Made by a program: the position numbers and the translations under genes
Source: Geosiphon pyriformis
Taxonomy: Eukaryota > Glomeromycota > Glomeromycetes > Archaeosporales > Geosiphonaceae
Direction of reading: 5' to 3'
Assembly: GCA_016748015.1 (NCBI GenBank)
Contig: JAAOMT010000525.1
Location: 1-64,000, forward strand
DNA length: 64,000 nt
Notes under the pieces: model-generated
Seen by the model: only the letters and a program-made list of their open reading frames with translations
Databases searched by the model: none
Told to the model about the DNA's origin: nothing
In this document: piece after piece, positions 34,709 to 45,700 of the stretch
How positions within the stretch are numbered: the stretch's first letter is position 1
How the letters are laid out: each line of letters begins with the position of its first letter

Positions 34709-37700
34709 AATTTAAGGCCCATTTACTACGCGCAAAAAGAAAGAATATGAGGAGAATTTGCTTAATATAATGATTGGACGCTTTGAGTTATCAAGATAAA
34801 TATATTAAAAGGAACATTCGGTTCTTGAATCCTTTCGAAAAAGTGGTTTCCCAAGGTCTGATGCATATTAGAAAAAATTAAATAGAGTAAAATAAATTTT
34901 CAAGAGTTTTTTCAAAATCACCGCGCGAAACGAATCTGCCAAAATAATGTCATATCCTATCTTGGGTTTAAAATCATTTTGAAATAGATACCATTTAACC
35001 CCCTGAAAGATTTCTTGATCCCAATGTCTAACCATTAATTTATCGAAAAACAAGAAATATGATAATTTCTCGATTTGGATTATCGAATTTTCAGATTCCC
35101 AAAAAAATTTTAATACAAATAAAAACTCTCAAAAACTATTCTGTCACGCTCAACTTATTGAAAGCTAATGTTCGTTCCAAAGTCACAATTATATTTTAAT
35201 TAATGATCATGGGAACTCAAGGTTTGTTTTTAAGACTCACGAAACTAGTATTTCATAGTAATCTTGTGAAAAAGAATTTTTACAATTATTACATTGATAA
35301 ATAAATAATTAGGATCAAAATGTAAGTGATTCGTTAAACATTTTTGTGATTGAAAATTAAAACCGTTTATTGTGAGCGATTTCAAATGGATCCGAACGTT
35401 GGTTAAATACCCAAATTTTTTTTTAAAAAGCGTGTTTTTAAAAATTTTAGAATTTCACCACTATTCATTACCATAATTACAACGTTATTTATTTTTCAAA
35501 TAATGCAAATCCCCATTTTGGATGGATTTATAAACGAATAAATCTTCTGGCGAACCTTCTAATTGTAAAAATTGAATTTTTCTGCCCAGTATGATCAAAA
35601 TAAACAAAAGAAATACTCTTCAATATATATATATATACATTTCAAAAATTTATGTATACTGAAAACCACACTTAATTAAATAATAATTTTATAACGTATA
35701 TATTTTTTGTGGTTGTTTTATAATTTAAAAAATATAATTATCAGTATTTACTTTTTTGGCAAAATAACAATTTTTTAAATATATTTAATAATTTTGATTA
35801 TAAAATTTTTATTTAAAGTAATAAACAAAAAAAAACGAATTTTAATATAAAAAATTATGATAAAAACTATTATGAACAATAATTAAAAAATATGCTGTGG
35901 TTTTAATTAGATTATTTGGTTTTTTGTTATCTAAATTATTCAAAAAAAAATGATAAGAAAATAAAAAATTTAAATAAAAATAATTTTTACCAATAATTTT
36001 TGTTATTTTTTAAAATAATTTTATTATTATATTACTAAATTTAATTTTGAAGATAATATAATTCTGTTAATTATAAATATTTTTATTTCTAAACATTATT
36101 TACATTTAATTATAAATTAATTGTTTTATTAAAATAAAATTAATTATATTTAAATGTTAAAATGCTTAATAAAACATTTAAATTTTTGTTGCATATTGAT
36201 ATTTTAACTTAAAAAAGTACCAAAAAAGATAAAAAAACTAAAAAGCTTATTGTCAAAACATTGGTAGTAGATTCTTCTGCTGGTCTTTTAAATACAGAGA
36301 TAGTAAAATTAGATGAGTGTAAATACGCATATAAATTAAAAAATAATTATCAAGAAAATTCTAATTAATTTTTTCAAGTTGGCAGTAAAATAGGCTTTTA
36401 TTAAATTTGACAAACCATTATTAATTAAGATACAACTTATTAATTGTAACAAAAACTGTAATAAAATTTGCTATTTATAAAATTGATAAGTTAGTAATAT
36501 TTAAATAATCTATTATAATTTAAAAAATTTGCTCTATATAACCAAAGTTAATATTAACAAACAAATTTAAGTTTTTAAAAATTGTTATTAGCTTTTTTAT
36601 ATTTTGTCAATAGATACCATAATTTATAATCTTATAAGTTCTTTTAATATTGTTTTTTAAGACTAAAGCTTTATATATTGGTAATAATATTTTTAATTTT
36701 TTTTTAATAATTAATTTAATATAAAAAAAATAAATAATCTTATTAAACAAACAAACATTATAGGATAAGATAAAAATATAAAAAATTTAATTTTTATTGT
36801 TATTAAGACAAAATAAAAAAATTAAGTTAGATCTTAAATTATAAACAGATTTAATTAAAATAAAAATTTTTGTTTTTAATTTGAATTCTAGTTATTTGGT
36901 TTTAAATCGCAGTTATTACAAATAATAAATAAAACATGTGTACAAAGTTTTTAAAATAACTAATTAACTCTTTTTAATTAAGTAGTTGTTTAAAAATAAG
37001 TTTTTTGTAACTATTTTAAGATTTTTTACTGTGTTTTTTTAAAAATAAGACTAATTTAAATTAATAAAGTTAATTTGTTGATAATTAAGACTGTAAATAA
37101 AAGTTTTTTTGTAGTTTTAAGTAATAATTTCAATAAAAATAGCATTAAATAATCTGTTAATTTTAAGAAATATTTTATTAAGTAGTTTTATAATTAAAAT
37201 TTTAACTTAAAAAATTAAAAAAAATTAAAAAAAATAATCAATTATATTTTTTTAATATGCTTTTTATAAATACAATAATTAATTAAAATATATTAAATAT
37301 AAAATTTTTTAATACTAATTATTAAATTATTTTTGTTTTAATTGATTTAAATAACTTTTTGAATATATAATTTGCTGTTTTATAAAAACAATTATAAAAA
37401 AATTAATACAAATACAAATAAGATTGTTTTACGAATATTTTATTATTAAAAATAGTTAATTTAATAAAAAATTTTGGTAATTTTAAAAAAAACAAAAATT
37501 CAGATACAATATAATTACTATTTAAAAAATTATGTATTTTTTAACAGATAAAATATTTATTAAGACTTAGTTTTATAATTTTAATAAAAACAAAACCAAA
37601 AAGTTTTTTAAATTTTTAAATTAGAGCTTTTGGGATTTAAAATTATTAAAAAATCAAAACAAAAATCCAATAATAAGTTTTTAAAAATATTATATTGATA

Positions 37701-37769
37701 ATTTTTTTTAATATAGTTAAAACTTTAAATATTTAAGATATAGTAATAATTTTTTTATTAAATTTTTAC
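34709..37769. other. 3-kb extremely AT-rich region
   Basis: No gene supported. From about 35640 to 37770 nearly every base is A or T, with alternating A-runs and T-runs and few G or C. The ORF at 34868-35053 has no recognisable content. The right edge merges into the 3' UTR of the LINE. Confidence 0.55.
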
Positions 37770-40700
37770 AAGTGCAGTCCAACTACTACTTAAATACATA
37801 AAATCAAACAAAATTCTAATTTAAGTATAGCTTATGCCTTTTCTACACATGACCAGACACTTGGCTCAGTCAAGGCAGTATTATGCACTTACAAGATTCA
37901 TTAAAAGAATATTACATGAGAAATTGAAACCCAAACTAGCAATATAGGGACACAAATCAAAGCTTATATAAATATCCAACCTGATACTAAGGCTATAAAT
38001 AACATTACCAGCCCAAAAATCTAACAAACCAGCAACCAATGACATCACAGATCCATCATGTGGTAACAGATTGTGCTTTTTATAGAATGCTTTCAATTTG
38101 GCTGCAGGCAGCCAAATGTCTAACCTATAATTCTCCACAAGACCATGAACTAAATTGACAATTATACGGCCATCAGAAGCAGAGCCAAGGCACTGAATAG
38201 CATTAGCCATCCAGCTTTTTAACACAAATCTCTTGGCCAACAACATGTACAAACTATTGGATAACTCAGCTTTGCATAAAGAATGTGTTACCTTACTTCT
38301 TATAACAGACTTACTAGCCACCTCACACCACTTTTCTCTAATAGACAATAATATAGTTCTTTTGGCATTGTTATCATGCGAGCACAGAAATAGGTGATCA
38401 GAGTTCTTAACCATACCACACCTAATACACATCACATTAGAATATCTGGAATTGTACAATCTCTTCCTCATGGTAACCAGCAAATGACAATATAGAGATT
38501 TTATAAGATAAAACTGCAGAGAAGCTAAAGACAAACTGGTATAATCAAAGTGGATCCTATCATCAGAGTGCCAAACACTAAATGACTTGGATGCATCAAA
38601 TTTACCAGCATCATCAACTCCAACAATGCTGACACTACATCTGGAATCCCAACTGACATAATTAACAATGTTGAACAAATTTTTGATGAAATAACATGCG
38701 TTTTCAAAACCAGGTCTGTCTTCAACCCTAAAAAATTAATATGGCATATTCAGGGGCAGTATAGACTTAGAGAAAACAGCAGCATTAGTAAGAAAATTCA
38801 CTTGTTCATTTTCGACAATGCCTGAATGTTCTTTGATCTTTCTCCACATGACTGACAGATTTTTTTTGAAATAACTTGACAAATATGCTCTTTTTTGATT
38901 TAATACTTGTAGTGAAAATTAGAACCAGATATGCCTACATCAAATTTACAAATATCCAATGACACCTGACTATCTGTAAACAATTTAACTGTGCTAGAGA
39001 CAGATACACACTCTAGCACCAAAATGATGGCTTGCAGCTCCACCAGTATTGAGAACAATAAACCAAAAACTTTTACATTAATGTTAGCATTGGCTCTTGG
39101 AAAATAAGCAGTAGTACTACTATAGGCACTAATTAATCCTAAACTCTTGACAGACCCATCAATGTAAACTTTAATAGATCTACTCTCAAAGGCCAACAAA
39201 CACTTAAAAGTAAAACCAATGTTACAAAAAAATTCAGTGGGAGCAGAATAGGACACCACAGTCATGTCGACATCCAAACCACCATTTTTGACAAAATTAG
39301 TAACAGAAACAAACCAGGTAGAAATTGGACCTCTTGGGTCAAGTCTCTTCTATTTGTAAAAGGTGTTCCAAGTGAAGCACACGCCATGATGGTCTAAAAG
39401 TTGGTTGGCAAAAATGAGGCCATATTTTTTAAGAGATTTTCTAACACCTAAATAACCATTTAAACCCAGCACATCCAAAATTGGCACACCAGTTCCAGCC
39501 TGAAAAACATTAGAAAACGCACCACCTAAGGAGGTTTTACACAAAGCAAGTACTTGTGTAGCACCAGCCAAAAAAAATTCAAAAGATTAATAAATAGCAT
39601 GACCAGAAAACAAAAAGAGTGCTGGGGCATCCAGCTGGCAGCCTGTAAGTCCATCACTCTGTGGTCGAAAAATCTGCTGAGAGTTCTACTAGTATTACTA
39701 AAATTGATCAGATTGGCCAACAAACTTTCAAAAAGCACTTGTTCAAAAGACTTCAGGCCATACAGCTCAGAATGATGCAGTGCTATACTAGGAAAGTCTC
39801 TAGGCAAATTTGCTTTGAACTTGAGTCTTTTCCTTAACAATTTGTCACATTTTTCACAAACACCCTTAGAGGCAAAGCTAAATTAAAGTCTATAACAAAT
39901 AATAAGCTGTAAAACAGCAGAAACCAAATACAAAAATTGCTTCTCAATAATGGTCTTTCTCAAAACCACATTCGAAAAAAACTTGATATTATTATGAGTC
40001 TTGGCTAAACTTGGCTTGGAAAGGCCCTCAGTTGACAAATAAATTCCCAAATAACAATAAGATTTGCTTCTCTTGGCTACTGAGATTCTTGACCCACTAA
40101 TAAACAGTTTAGCATTCTTAACATCTTGGTTAATAAGGATAGCAACAGTTTTCTTAGTATTTATTAAAATGTCATTGATAGAAAAGAATTCACTTGCTAT
40201 GTTCAAGATATTTTGTGTTACTGCCAAGCGATTTCTGATCCAGATTGTGTTATCAATAAAAACACCTGCAGCAAAAAATGAGATTCTGTTATTACTTAAG
40301 TCAGGTTTGTCAGACTTGGCATAAAATCTCGAACACATTTAGTAGCCATACAATTGTTCATGTTTCTTGACTTTACAGAGCAATAGATCATAGAAAATAC
40401 ATCACAGCAGCAGTGAAAATACCTCCTCTTGATCCAGACCATCATGCACAATATAACCATCAGACAAACCAAAATCTGTTATAATTTGATTGAATCTACC
40501 ATTGTGTATACTACTAAAAAAGCTTATGAAATGTGGACACATTTTGATTCTGACTAGACTATTGAGCAAATGAAACCATTTGACAGAATCATAAGTCTTG
40601 TGCATATCCTAAAGGACCAAGCACAATTCTCTGTTCTTTTCCAGAGTGTCTTTGATAATTGAGTCAACAGCAAAAATAGAGAATTGTGTAGAAGTGCCTT

Positions 40701-40961
40701 TCAACACCGAAAAATTGTCACTACACAAAATGTCAAACTGGCTGCAAGCCAGAGAGATTCTGTCTGAGAGAATTTTAGACAAGATCTTCCACATATTCTC
40801 AATTAGCGTGATTGGTCTAGTATTAGTAAGAATGCCTTCCTAATCATAAGGTTTAAGAATTATGGAGACCTAAGATCTTCTCTATTGCTTAGGAACCCCT
40901 CCAAATATCAAACACCTATTGAAAATGCTTAAAAAACCATTAAAGACTAGAGAATTACTGT
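37770..40961 (-). mobile_element. LINE retrotransposon, 3' part (RT, RNase H, zinc knuckle), decayed
   Basis: Third piece of a minus-strand LINE. Going 5' to 3': RT palm with TRPITLIENMWKILSKILSD (about 40830-40770), MHKTYDSVKWFH and HDGLDQEEVFS (40605-40400), the RT active site FIDN at 40260-40249 where FxDD is expected, the thumb region YLGIYLSTEGLSKPS, an RNase H domain with VYIDGS and LFTDSQ and LVELQAI between them (39200-38960), and a C-terminal CIRCGMVKNSDHLFLC zinc knuckle (about 38430). The last ORF stops at 37881. Several tryptophan codons have become TAG and there are frameshifts, so it is inactive. The order APE-RT-RNase H places it near the I/Tad-like LINEs. The 3' boundary is approximate. 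Confidence 0.85.
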
Positions 40962-41948
40962 TGTTACTGGAAGTTTTTGGTCTCTTCTTAGCTCTTGTAT
41001 GTTTGTTGTAATGTTGTTAATTCACAATTATGGGAAGTGTTTGAACCTCCAATAACTGAATTTATTTTCAAATTATCTCCTATAATTTGAATTGCTGGGC
41101 TTATAAATGGAATGACCAATTCCATGCCAGTTACTTTATATAGTTACATTGTAGTAAATGTCAACTTTTTCCCAGGAATTGCTTGTCTGGAAGCTTACTA
41201 AAAATGTATAGTTACTTTGCTGTGAAAGTCAACTCTTCTACAGGAATTCTTGTCTGTAGACTACCCAAATAATTTATAAATAAGAAAAGAAAAAAAATAA
41301 AAGAAATATAAAAGAAAAAGTAAAACTGATGATTTATGGAAGTTGTTTCAGATCCAGGCCTAGAAGTGCTTTAACAGTCTACTGAAATTAGTAGCTAATC
41401 AATTTCAAACTGTTAATAGGAATTGGTTAATTTCAAGAGAAATAATTTAAGAATTTGGCTTTTCGAATTTAGTTGATATTTATTTTGTTTTTGTGTATAA
41501 GGGATGATTCTAATTATTAAATCTGAAGTAAAATACATTTTCACAAAGAGAGAAGCTTTTCTTTTATATAACTTGTCATAACACTATTCTATGAACTTGA
41601 ACTTTGCTCTTTTCTACAATTTTGCTGAACTAAAGATACATTTCGGCGAACTACAAGTTATTTCTATGAACTATTAAATATTTCGGTGAACTATCAATTA
41701 TTTTGGCGAATTTCTACAAATTTTGGCAAACTTTTAAATGTTATATATTTCGGGATATTGTATGATTGATCATTGCACTTAGGTTACATTTGTGTTATGT
41801 ACAAATTGGATTATTAATTAAATAATAATTTCGGACATTTTGCTAATATAATAAGTGATAATTTGAAACAATAATATATGCTAATTAATGATAAGATTTA
41901 TAAGGGTAATTTCATGCTAAACAATATCTCTAATTTTGTCTGGTAACA
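40962..41948 (-). repeat. Gypsy-1 3' LTR
   Basis: 987 bp. On the coding strand it starts TGTTACCAGACAAAATTAG and ends with GGTCTC-like sequence then TAACA, with imperfect terminal inverted TGTTAC/GTAACA. Contains short tandem repeats related to GTTYGCCGAAATAAYTTGTA. The first 32 nt also encode the end of ORF3. Confidence 0.93.
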
Positions 41949-42594
41949 TAATTTTCTCCTTAAGACTGAGTTCCATTGAAGTCCAAGTACTGTCTGTAAT
42001 TTTCAGATAATAATCCAAAATTATTAAAGAAATTTGGTCTGAAAATTGTTGAAATTTCAGTTCTGTGAGCTTTCCAATATATTGAATCTTCAAAGGCTGT
42101 AAAATTGGGTTTTGTAGGACGTTTTCACAGGTGTGGAATAGGTCATAAAGTCTAAGAGCAGCTTTTAGTTTATAATGACTGTTTGTAGGTCCAGTTGTTG
42201 TCTTGAATTCATTGTAGAGTTGTTTCCGAATAGCTTTTTTTGTGAGGTTTGCTGCTGTAAGCTCCCATTTTTGTTCATGAAGTGTTTTTCCAATGTAGAA
42301 ATATCTATATATTGGAGTATAGTCATAGTTTTCTTCATTAAGACACAGTTGAAGTTTTTGTTGAATAGTAGCATTTGGTGGAATACTAATAGGAGTGAGC
42401 ATTAAGTTTTCTCTTAAAGCAAGCTTTAGAAGTTCTGACAGATGAATTCCAGAATAACTTCTTGTGTTTTTTTTATACAGATAATATTTTTGTGCATTTG
42501 GGGCTAAATTTGTAACCATTTCTGTTTGGGTATAATTAATGTGGTTTCCAGTAATAGTAATAGATAATTCGGGTATTGTTTTTAAAGTTAACAT
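41917..42594 (-). CDS. Gypsy-1 ORF3, 225-residue protein of unknown function
   Basis: Intact ATG-to-stop ORF between the end of pol (42759) and the 3' LTR, in the sense orientation. Its last ten codons (LPDKIRDIV and stop) are inside the LTR, and the polypurine tract is part of its coding sequence. The sequence is soluble: it starts MLTLKTIPELSITITGNHI, has a central LKLALRENLMLTPISIPP, and a C-terminal helical part (LKIQYIGKLTELKFQQFSD). There is no signal peptide and no membrane segment, so it is not an envelope protein. The Gypsy-2 copy is close in sequence but has one deleted base. In both copies an in-frame ATG lies 14 codons upstream, separated from the ORF by a TAA (42603-42601 here). 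Function unknown. Confidence 0.75.
   Translation of the reverse strand: MLTLKTIPELSITITGNHINYTQTEMVTNLAPNAQKYYLYKKNTRSYSGIHLSELLKLALRENLMLTPISIPPNATIQQKLQLCLNEENYDYTPIYRYFYIGKTLHEQKWELTAANLTKKAIRKQLYNEFKTTTGPTNSHYKLKAALRLYDLFHTCENVLQNPILQPLKIQYIGKLTELKFQQFSDQISLIILDYYLKITDSTWTSMELSLKEKIMLPDKIRDIV
41949..41961 (-). other. Gypsy-1 polypurine tract
   Basis: Coding strand AAGGAGAAAATTA directly before the 3' LTR; this would prime plus-strand DNA synthesis. The Gypsy-2 counterpart is GAGGAGGAGGTTA. Confidence 0.65.
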
Positions 42595-42758
42595 TAGTTT
42601 TTAGGATAATTGTTGAATGTTTTGAGGAATAGACATTATAAGAGATTTGAAAATAAAAGAAAATTATTTTTGGTGTATGGGTTTTTATGTTATTTTTGTT
42701 TTGTTTTTGTGAGATTGTTTTTAAATTATAATAATATAACTATAATAATAAATTTAAA

Positions 42759-45700
42759 TTAAGTGTTCAAGTTGGGAGGTTGTTCAATGACAACTATTGG
42801 TTCTAATTTTCAGGAAATATTTTCGGGATTGATTAAAGAGGAATGTGTACCAATTTGTGGAATTAATGGTTCAGGATTGTTTCTGGAATTATAGTGTTTT
42901 AAACAATCTTCATGTGCAACTTTTGCTAGGATTTTGTCATCAAGTCTTAGCTTGTATGATCCGTTGCCTAGGACTTCATGGATAAAGAATGGTTCATCCC
43001 ATTTATTTTCAAATTTTCCACTCCATTGTTTTTCAGCTTTAGTTCTGTGTAAGAGAACTTTGTTTCCAATTTTAAATCCATTGGTAACTGGAGGCAATTT
43101 GTCGTCATGCCATTCTTTTTGTTGAGCTTGGAAGTGTTTAATATGGGTGGCTGCTATTTGTTATTTTCCTTCCAATGTGCTAAGCAGAATGTAGACTCTT
43201 TGTTGTAGTGTTTCCTGGAAATTGTTTTTATTGATTGGTTGTGTTGGGTGTGTTTCCATGGTGAAACTAATTGGTAATGTTGCTGTCCTTCCATAAGTTA
43301 AATCAAATGGTATGTGTTTTGTGGTATCTTGTTTTAGTGTTTTATATGCCAGTAACACTGATGGAATAAAGAGATCTCATTCTTGCTTAAAATCGGTTGA
43401 GACTTTGGCTAATGATTCACACAATGTTCTATTAAAACGTTCTACAAGTCCATTTGTTTGTGGATGGTAGGGTGAAGATAATGGTCTCTTGACATTAAAT
43501 CGTCCACAAATTTTCTGGATTAAATTGTTCACGAAATGTGTTCTTTGATCAGATAAAAGTTCTATTGGGCATCTATATCTACAAATGATGTCTTCATAGA
43601 TGAAGTTTGCTACTGATTTTGCATCTGCTTGTTAAATGGCTCTGGCTTTAGGCCATTTGGTGAGATAGTCTACAACTACTGCAATATAATGATTTCTTTG
43701 GTTTGTGATAAGGAGTGGTTTGACTAAATCGATACCAACTTGGTCAAATGGCTGTCCAATTTTGATTGGATTTAAAGGTTCTGTAGGGCGAGTTTATTCT
43801 CTTTTTTAACAACTATCACAAGACTTAACATATTCATAAATGTCTTTTCTCATCTGAGGCCAAAAATAATATACTAGTGTTCTCTGGATGGTGCTGTCTT
43901 TTCTTAGGTGTGCTGATGAAGAGTCTGAGTGTATGTTATATAAAATAGTTTTTTTTTCATGTTCTTGTATTAATCTGAGCGGATTGTCTGGGTTTCTGAA
44001 GTTTTGATAATAAATAATGTTGTTGTGTAAGAAGTATTGTTTGGCTTGTTGTTGTAACCAATGTTTTTCATCTGGGGACCAATCTGTTGGGATTGTTAAT
44101 GTCTTCAGATATTGTTTAAGATTGTTGTAGTTTTCGGGGTTTATTGTTTGTTGTTTTGTTGTTAATTCAATTGGTTTTGTTTTTATGTTCTAATCTTGTC
44201 TCATTCTTGAGAGACAATCAATATTAGTGTGGAGTTTTTTTGGTTTGTGATGTACAATGTATCGATAGTTGGCTAAAAATCCTGTCCATCGGGTTTGTTT
44301 GGCATTCAGCTGAGTGTTTTTGTTTTGAAGCTATTTGAGTCCAATATTATCAGTGATAATATCGAATTCTTTGGGTCTGAGGTAAAGGTTGAAGTGATGT
44401 AGAGCCCAGATTACTGCTGCAGTTTCTAATTCTGTTGCAGGGTAGTTCTTTTCAGCTGGCTTCAATGTTCTGCTAGCATAAGCAATTACTTGCTCATTTC
44501 TATTATCATCTAACTGTGATAGGATGGCACCAAAGGCAGTATAAGAGGCATCTGTTGCTAACCAGAATTGGTTGCTGAAATCTAGGTAGGCGAAAATTGG
44601 AGCTGTGATTAGTTTTTTTTTGAGAATTTCAAATGCATTTTGGTGTTCAACAGTCCATTTGTATTCAACATTTTTGGTAGTAAGCTGGTTGAGAGGTTTT
44701 GCAATTTCTGAGAATTCTTTGATAAACTTCTAATAGTAGGAGGCTAACTTTATAAATCTTCTTAATTCTGTAATGTTTTGAGGAGTTTTGAAGTTTTTGA
44801 CAGCACTGATTTTTCCAGGGTCTGGTTTGATTCCATCTTTACTAACAATGTGACCAAGAAAGACCAAGCTTGTTTTTCCAAAGTAGCATTTTTCGATGTT
44901 GAGTTTCAGTCCTGCTTTTCGTAATTGTTGAAATACTTCTCGCAGGTGTTTTAAGTATAATTCAAATGATGGAGAATAAACATCAGTATCATCAAAATAA
45001 ACAACTACTGACTTCCAAAAGAGTCCTTTATATACAATATCTATTAATCTTTGAAATGTTGCTGGTGCATTGCATAATCTGAAAGACATTACATTGAATT
45101 CGTAGTTTTTTTTTTGGGTTGTAAAGACTGTTTTGAGACAATCTTTGGAATTCATGGCAACTTGCTAGTATCCGCTTTCTAGATCTAGTGTTGAAAAGTA
45201 TTTGGATTTTCCAAGGGCATCTAACATGTTATTGATTTGGAGAAGAGGGTAAGCATCTTCCATAGTGACACTATTAAGTTGTCGATAATCAACACAAAAT
45301 CATATCTTTCCATTTTTCTTCTTAACTAGGACCACAAACAAGGCCTATGGACTCATTGATGATTGAATAAACCCATTGTTAAGCATCTGTTGTATTTTTT
45401 CTCGGATAAATTGGTAATTTTCTGAAGCAACTTGGTAGGCTTGTTGTTGCCTTGATTTGGCATCTTTTGTATAGATTTGGTGTTGAACCAAATCAGTTCT
45501 TCCTAAGTCATTGTTGTTTTTGGCAAAGATATCGGCAAATTCTGCAATTAGCTTTTTAAGCTGGTTTTGTTGTTGTGGTTCAAGTTGTCCTATGTTAATT
45601 CAAGATAGTTTTTCTATAACAACATGGTAGTTTTCAGAGCTGGTATTTGGGTTGAATTTTGGTAGTAAATGTCCAATAATTTCAGAGAAATTGGTGATTG

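Noticed and set aside
35640-37780. Mitochondrial DNA insertion as the source of the AT-rich block
   Set aside because: No mitochondrial gene, rRNA or tRNA sequence is recognisable in it.
41917-42594. ORF3 as a retroviral-type envelope gene
   Set aside because: It has the right position but no signal peptide, no membrane helix and no cysteine pattern.
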